Source: Calonectria ilicicola (lineage: Eukaryota; Ascomycota; Sordariomycetes; Hypocreales; Nectriaceae). Taken from it: 64,000 bases of DNA. This document shows positions 57,900-64,000 of the stretch, piece after piece; positions within the stretch are counted from its first letter, which is position 1, and each line of letters opens with the position of its first letter. Where the stretch lies: the NCBI GenBank assembly GCA_020809705.1, contig CP085834.1:2108001-2172000 (forward strand). Reading direction: 5' to 3'. The position numbers were made by a program, and so were the translations under genes. The notes under the pieces are model-generated. The model did no database searches, had not been told where the DNA came from, and was given only the letters and a program-made list of their open reading frames with translations.

Positions 57900-58836
57900 T
57901 TATTTGTCCAAATGCTCCATCACAGTTTTGATGTCGTCCAAGGAGGTGCATACTTTGAGCACTCGGTCCAGCTTCTCATCCAATTCATTTGTTTCCCGCA
58001 GCCCGCCCGATCTTCCCAGTCGTCTGCCGTTGCCGTAAAATCTTCCCAACACTATCCATTCCAGACTTTGAGACACTCCCTTGCATCAAGATACCCGCCG
58101 CCTCAAGACTAGATAGCCATTTCGAGCAGAAAGAAAAGCTTCAGCAGTCGTGGGCATCGCAAGCCATCAATGTCGTCGTTCCCCTCAAGCCATTCTTTAA
58201 TGCAACCTGGTCCATCTTTATCCAGCTTCTCCCAGTCTTCCCAACCTATGGTCTGCAGAACGTTGTAGCCCAGCTCATTCACACCGGTTTCGGGTCGTCG
58301 GCCACCGACTACCAGGCCCGCACTGACAGCCCGACACATGGCTTTGATCCAGTCGCACCGTTCTTCGTTGTACAAGACGCGATGGTTCTTCCATGCCTCC
58401 ACCTCGTTGCCATATTTAGAGTCCATCTACTCGCGGTAGATGGTGCGGCTGCATAGCTGCATAGCTACAGGGGGAATCGACAGTGAGCGCATCGAGCACC
58501 TGGTCCACCGCTCTATGCCTGATACTGGCGGAACATTTCAAGCCACAGCTAAGCCTCCTTTGCCTCAGGCCTATGGGTACAGTGCTTTAATTTGTGTGTC
58601 ATTCTCGTCGTGCTTAAGTCGAAATAGACGCATAAGTGGCACCGGATGCTCTGGGTTGAATTGATGCAGCGGCGGAGAGCCAGGATTAAAGGATGATCAG
58701 ATGCATAGGCAATCTGATCATTTTCGAGTGCGTAAAGGGGGCGCGTGGCCAAATTTTTCTGTATTGCCTGACTATTGAATGATTCGGACTCAAGCGAAGG
58801 TCGGCTAGCGCCTTCGAAGGGTTGGTTTGCAGTCAT
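57900..58836 (-). pseudogene. Relic of a helicase-type fungal element ORF
   Basis: Starts with an ATG at 58836 and runs through a Cys motif (IRCHLCVYFDLSTTRMTHKL), then continues in the same or a shifted frame through WLEMFRQYQA, GGPGARCAHCRFPL, YRE, MDSKYGNEVEAWKNHRVLYN, ERCDWIKAM, GWEDWEKLDKDGPGCIKEWL and RLLKLF to NELDEKLDRVLKVCTSLDD and a stop at 57900. TAG codons interrupt it at least four times, and there are at least two frame changes. From memory this Cys-rich layout resembles the accessory region of RecQ-like helicases carried by fungal mobile or telomere-linked elements; the helicase domain itself is absent here. No upstream helicase motifs were found. Confidence 0.5.
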
Positions 58837-59717
58837 GGCGATGAATAGAGGCTTCGTTGGGCGAGTCAGATGATGATTATGAGTGGTATTCTTTTTCCCC
58901 AGCTATGTGGCTTGAATAAACTTGCTGTTGGAATTTGGTGAGAGGTTGAAGAGAGAGAAAATCTTAGCCAACGGTGAGCTCACTTTTGGGGTTTGCGAGT
59001 GTTGGCAGGTGTTGGCAAACAAACGCTGCTCCTTCGGGCACGGTCATCTTAGGGTTATTTAGTTAGTCTAATGTTTCTTATGGCTTGGACTACTTCTTGT
59101 GTGTGTGTGTGTGTGAGGGAGAGAGAGAGAGAATTCCTTTGGTACACAAGATTAACCCAGAGCAAAATGATGATGGCCAACACGGCCAGGATTCACACAT
59201 GGCAACCGCACCGTTGGAGCCATGACTCGGCAACTGAAACCCATCTCGGGCTCCAACGGACAGGGTCTTAGTTCCTGACCAGGCTGGGAATAAAAATAAG
59301 GCTGCGCAGTGTGCAGCCGGCGACCATTCCTGACCAGCAGTGGGCCCCCAGTCGGTCCGAGCCTGAACCTTATTGCCTGACATGTACATGTAATGTAATT
59401 CACTTAAGGCTGCGCTTATACACATCTGGATATGTATATATGATCCAATTAAATACTCGCTACCTGCTACCAGCTTTTTTTTGTCCTTTTGCCGAAATGG
59501 GGCTCTCATAAGTACTCTCACAGCACGGCCAATGCCGATCTCAAAATGTGAGGCGTTACGTTATCATCACGCTCTTTATTTCCATCCAAAACACAAAAAA
59601 AAAGAAAACAGAAAAAAATGAACACACTCCGAAGCCAAATGATAAAAACCAAAAAGAAACACAGAAAAAAAAAAACACGACTATATATAAAAACGCCATC
59701 ATATCATAAGCATAACA
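58837..59717. other. Intergenic with simple repeats
   Basis: A (GT)n run at about 59,098-59,115 followed by GAGGGAGAGAGAGAGAGA, and A-rich tracts near 59,590-59,680 in the 3' flank of the large C2H2 gene. The overlapping open frames here have no motifs. Confidence 0.6.
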
Positions 59718-62631
59718 TTATTCTTCCTCGGCGGGGTTTGCATCGTAGCTAGGGAAATTTCCCAGGCCCACTTTGATGCTCCGGAGAGGCTTGCACAGCT
59801 CCCATCCTCCATTGTTAGTCCTGCGGATGACGCTGACGGCCTTGCTCGACGCCCACTCTGTCAAGGCCTCGTCACCAGGACCACCAAATTGGACGTGGGG
59901 TTCAGTCTCGTTAGCTGCGCCTTCTAGGTGAACTGCGACGTGCTCCATTCGCTCGTCCCACACGTTGCCGCCGTGAAAATCCCGAGAGCAGCCTTTGGCT
60001 GGGCACTTCATATACCGGGGCGTTTCGCATCGCTTCTGGAATGCCTCATCTTGCATGTCCTTGACCATGGCCTCTTGTGTGGAGTCACCCGTGGTTCCGA
60101 CCAGGACAGGGTTTGGCAGATGCATGCGACGAATGTGCTGAGTGAACAGATCCTTGCGCTTAAAGGGTCGACCATGCGTAGGTTTGGGGCCATCTTTGCT
60201 TTCTCCTCTATCTGGGTCCTGTCCACATTGGCCCTTTGTGCAAAGCCAGAAGTTGAGATTGAGATGCTGGGCGGCAACGTGGCGCTTCCACTCGTTTTTG
60301 CTGGCGTAAGTCTCGGTGCACCCGGCAAAGTGGAAAACGCAGATAAAAGGCCGTTTGTGCTGGCTCTTCATGTGCTTCTGGAGGGCTGCGGCATCCTTGA
60401 AACCTGACCAAGAGCACTCGGGGCAGTAATTGAAGCTGGAAGTCGTCGCTGGCAGTCTCCGGCTGGGGTTGAAGGGAGCGGGCTTGGTGACTCTGTTTGT
60501 TGGAGGAGGCAGAGGGGCCTTGCGTTTCGGGCGACCTCGGCCCCGGCGCGCAGCAATGGGCGGCTCAATCTTGAAGAGAATGGGCTCCATGGGGGCTTGC
60601 TCGGCCTGTCGCGCGGGCTCCTGGGCGACCGGCTGGGGTGGAGCGGCCGAGCTCGTCTGCGGCGCATGCTTGTGCTCACGGCTATCTTCCGTGTGCAACC
60701 TCTTCCGGGGAGCCTCGGAGGGCTCCGGGCTTTCATCAGTAGTCAGTAGCGATGCGATGCTGAGATGGCGGCTCTTGGTCGTCTGCTTCCTCTCACTCGC
60801 GTCATCGGCGCGCTTCAGCGACTTGTGGGGTCTATTGCTGGGGTCGTGGTCATCCTCCTTGATGGCTATAGGTTTGAAGGAAGGCGGGTGAGCAGAGCGG
60901 GGGACATCGCTTTTAGTCTGGGGGCTGTTTTCTGACGCGAGGTGGCTGTCGCGGCCATGTTTTTGATTCGAGGATAGGCGGTAATGCCCATCGTGGCGAA
61001 CTCGATTTATTGGGGTCCACGATGAGGGCGCCATTGAATGATTAAGCACATCGCTTGACGTGGAGGTTGTGTCTTCAGTTTCAGCATCACCGTCCGAGCT
61101 GTCGCACGCTCGGGGGATGACTGCTATGGATATAGTCTCAAGATGGCGAGACAGGTGATGGTAATATCCCGTTTTGCCGCCTGAGGTTGGGCCGCCTACG
61201 CAGAAGGGACAAAAGTTTCTCCGAGACCCGTGCGTGTCCTCTTCGTGTTTGACCCAGTCAGCTTGCGAGTTGAAGAGGATGTGCGATTGATGACAGCCCT
61301 CTACGGTGCACACGTAGGGCATAATATCCAAGTAGAGATGATTCCTGCCAAATTTTTTCGTATTAGGTTGGGCCGTTGTCGCGTGCGGGGGGGTGGTGTA
61401 AATTTAATTAAACACACTTACCTCCAGGCTGTGGTGTCGGTGATCCCCAAGACCCTCTTTGAGCACGTCGGACAATCGATTGGCCTTCCATCGCTTGCCC
61501 CTTTTGGAAGCGGAGGAATACGCACGTCCCCTTGGTCAAAGCTCAACTGTGGCGTACCGAATGATGCGCGGCTGGGGGGTCTCGAGACACTGCCATTACC
61601 CCTGCTGTGTCCAGACGCCATAGAGCCGTAAGCCGAGCTCGAGGAACCAGCACGAGGCCTGGTAGAGTCGGGAAATCTGGCGCCCGTCGGGGAGAGCATG
61701 AGGTTGCCAATCCTCTCCGTCGGCGTGTGCTCCGTTTGCTGGTCATCACGACGCGTCTTAATCAAAATGGCCCTCCGTGCGTTGGCCTTGCCCAGCCGCT
61801 CCACCAGATACTGCGGAAGCTTTGGATACTGGTCACGGATAGCTTTGCAGTGGCCCTTTGCTTCCTCACTCAGCACCGGGGGCTCCGCCGGCTGGGACGG
61901 GGGCGAGGTGTTATTGACGGTGCGAGGGCTGCTGGCATTGGCGTTGGTGTTGACGTTGACGTTGGCATTGGCATTCCTGGCCTTGTGGTTCTGGTGATGC
62001 TTTCTCAAGTCCTCAATCAGAGGCCCTAGGTCAATCAGACAGTCCACCTTGGTCCGCAGGTTTGTGGCAATCCTCTCGAGAGTGTCGTCTGGGAATACCA
62101 AGTTGTCATCCTGTTCATTGTTGGGGCTGTAGCCGTGGTTGAGGAGCTGCTTGAACCACTCATGCACCAGGTCCCGGATACTGCTGGAAAGAAGCGAAAT
62201 GTCTTGATCTGGGCGCAGGCCGCTGACCTCGACCAGTCCTGAGATTCCTATTAGCCTGTGAAACATGCAACAGGATGTATTGGGAGTCTACGTTGTGCAA
62301 GGATACGGCCAATGCTAGTCAAAAAGTTTAGCGTTAGCGTGCGAAGATCCGGCGACCTATTGAGCACCTCGTCGAGAGTTCCGTTGGAAGCCTCGTAGGA
62401 TTTAGCCCAGAGCACGAGGGTGCTGAAGGAGCGCTGTATCTTATAGTAAACGGGCTGGTCTATGTCTGTGCGGTCCTTGAGCTTGTCTAGGATCTTCTGG
62501 TAGAGCTGTGAGCAGGCCAGGTAGACCCGCGCGGTGAGGCCGAGGTCATCGGGCAGGGAAGCTCCAGGCACGTCTCGTCTCCATCTTTCGATGCAAGCTT
62601 CGGTGGATTCTTTGCCCGTTAGAGTTTGCAT
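59718..62631 (-). CDS. Large C2H2 zinc-finger regulator with AT-hook-like motif
   Basis: Three exons, 62631-62292, 62247-61422 and 61344-59718, giving 930 residues; phases agree. The N-terminal third is helical (WRRDVPGASLPDDLGLTARV, LYQKILDKLKDRTDIDQPVY, ISGLVEVSGLRPDQDISLL), like uncharacterised fungal C2H2 proteins. An Asn/Ala/Val repeat (NANANVNVNTNANA) follows, then Pro/Ser-rich linker. Zinc-binding pairs begin with CPTCSKRVLG, continue with YVCTVEGCHQSHILFNSQAD, and FCPFCVGG; later fingers are YCPECSWSGFKDAAALQKH, FAGCTETYASKNEWKRH, CPAKGCSRDFHGG. An AT-hook-like RRGRGRPKRK lies before the second finger group. Probably a nuclear DNA-binding regulator; targets unknown. The splice producing TTAWRNHLYLDIMPYVC supports a single gene rather than two. 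Confidence 0.87.
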
Positions 62632-64000
62632 GGCTTAACCGGGCCGAGTCGCGCCATGTGATGTTCGGAACTTGGTGATTGGAATTCGAGATATGGCCCG
62701 GGAGCTACGACCCAACAACAAGGGAAACGCAGAGTCTGCTGGATTTCGTCTCCCGCTACACCAATGGGAACGCGCCACATGGGTGGTGTTACACTTAGTA
62801 ATTAGCGCCTTTTGAGCTCAAATCGACCAATCGTGGGCCTAATGCGTCCTGCAGGCATATGTGACGCGGCTGGCTGACGAGGCTGCCATACACAGCCTCA
62901 GCCGAAAAAAATTCCCCCGCATCCAGGTCACGTTACTTGGCGTCAGCCGAAAAATTCTGCTCCGACATGTGCAAATTCCCGTCTGTTGGTTGGCAGCCTT
63001 GTTGCGCCGATAGTCGAAAGACAGATTGAATAGTGCCATCAGGCTAGCCTAGGCTACTATCCGTTGCACTATCTGGGGAATAGAGTTGCGAGTCAATTCA
63101 CCCCAAATTTTATTCCGAGAATTATGCAAAGCATTGTGCGCTAAGAATGTGCAATGTCTTGTGCAAATTTTGGTGCTTCATAATTTTTATTTGCAAATCA
63201 ATACACCAAAACCGAGACCTTAGCAAGAGAAAAAAAAATGTGCCTTCTTTAAAAATAAAATCACTTACGGTCGTTCCTTATTTCATTTCCCCACGCTTTC
63301 CTTTTATTCCATCGTCGCGTCTACCAAGTGAAGCGGCCAAGCAAAATCCATCCATGTGGGTGAGACATGCATGCATGCTTCCCCGAGCGTAAAACGAGTG
63401 TGTGCCTGATACATTGTACATAAAACATACCGACGCATCACATTTGGCATGCAACAGTCGATTCTATACGAGACAGATCTGTCACCGCCATTTTAATCCC
63501 ACCTTTTCGGGTTAATGTGGTGCTCCATTCCAGTGGATATATCTGCGCGGGGCAAACGAGGGTGTGACTGTGGGTTACCTCAAGTTTAAACCAACTTCAG
63601 AAAAGGATGTAAAACCTCTTCCATGCCCTGCACATGGCTCTGATTATATCCACTGAATTTGGGTATTGTAGGAACATTATGCTTATTTTTCTCGTCATAT
63701 TAACATGGGGTTCCTTTGGCATGTCACCAAGATTTTCGATAATGATCCAAACCAGCACATCAAATTATCCCAACCGTTAAAAGGATCTTTGCCTGGGATA
63801 AATTGACTTCAGGTATTTAAAGCGTCGTTCAGTATCTACTTTATTATTTTTTATTCCTTGATACCAAACGCATCAACAAATGAACCCAAATTTCCTTTGT
63901 TCCATTGCAAATAGCGCGCCCACCCTAGAGGTGTCCCACGTTGTCAGATCCCTGCTCAGCGGGCACAATCGTCCGTGTCATCGTGGTAGGATCGGCGGGC
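62632..64000. other. Gene-free stretch at window end
   Basis: Promoter of the large C2H2 gene, then AT-rich sequence with a CATGCATGCATGC run near 63,366-63,378. Open frames of 60-80 codons show no motif. A gene could begin beyond the window. Confidence 0.5.

Noticed and set aside
60430..62029. Plus-strand ORFs of up to 153 codons
   Set aside because: Antisense shadows of the 930-residue C2H2 gene.
1..64000. CRISPR arrays, bacterial operons, riboswitches
   Set aside because: Introns, tRNA intron and protein families show a fungal nuclear genome; no regularly spaced short repeats.

Overview
The window is nuclear DNA of a filamentous ascomycete. Its short phase-consistent introns (about 44-100 nt, GT-AG with CTAAC/CTAAT-like branch sites), HET, F-box, Zn2Cys6 and PTH11-type rhodopsin genes, and a block that looks mutated by repeat-induced point mutation (RIP) all fit Pezizomycotina. 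A hypocrealean Sordariomycete is my guess, from general resemblance only. Exon joins were made by hand; I trusted a gene model when splice consensus, reading phase and family motifs agreed.

Layout. (1) 1-12,100: almost pure A/T, no long ORF, with several diverged direct and inverted repeat copies that differ mainly by C/T and G/A changes; a RIP-degraded transposon graveyard. It ends sharply. (2) 12.2-26.5 kb: gene-poor. It holds a PsiD-like pyridoxal-independent decarboxylase at the edge of the AT block, a secreted kelch membrane protein, a secreted six-bladed propeller protein, a six-exon small secreted cysteine-rich protein, an F-box protein and several broken relics. (3) 26.5-30.3 kb: no convincing gene. 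(4) 30.3-39.7 kb: gene-dense. It holds a rhodopsin-like seven-helix protein, a four-helix membrane protein, a Zn2Cys6 regulator, a secreted type-B carboxylesterase and a secreted ferritin-like Rds1/LsdA-type protein. (5) 40-49 kb: a secretory-lipase relic, a GT34 glycosyltransferase, a secreted nucleoside hydrolase and a Thr-rich secreted protein with an in-frame UGA. (6) 49.5-64 kb: a HET-domain gene with an in-frame UAG, an intron-containing tRNA-Lys, a cytochrome P450 convergent with a C2H2 protein, a possible 85-residue novel protein, a helicase-element relic with several UAG codons, and a 930-residue C2H2 regulator.

How it works together: the intact genes lean to secretion, the cell surface and self/non-self recognition (cysteine-rich protein, esterase, nucleoside hydrolase, propeller, rhodopsin, HET, F-box). 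No single biosynthetic pathway is evident. A recurring theme is decay by nonsense codons, often where CAG is expected and TAG is found, which would fit RIP acting beyond the AT block. The most useful new items are the six-exon cysteine-rich protein at 24.3 kb, invisible to a plain ORF scan, and the set of single-stop near-intact genes.
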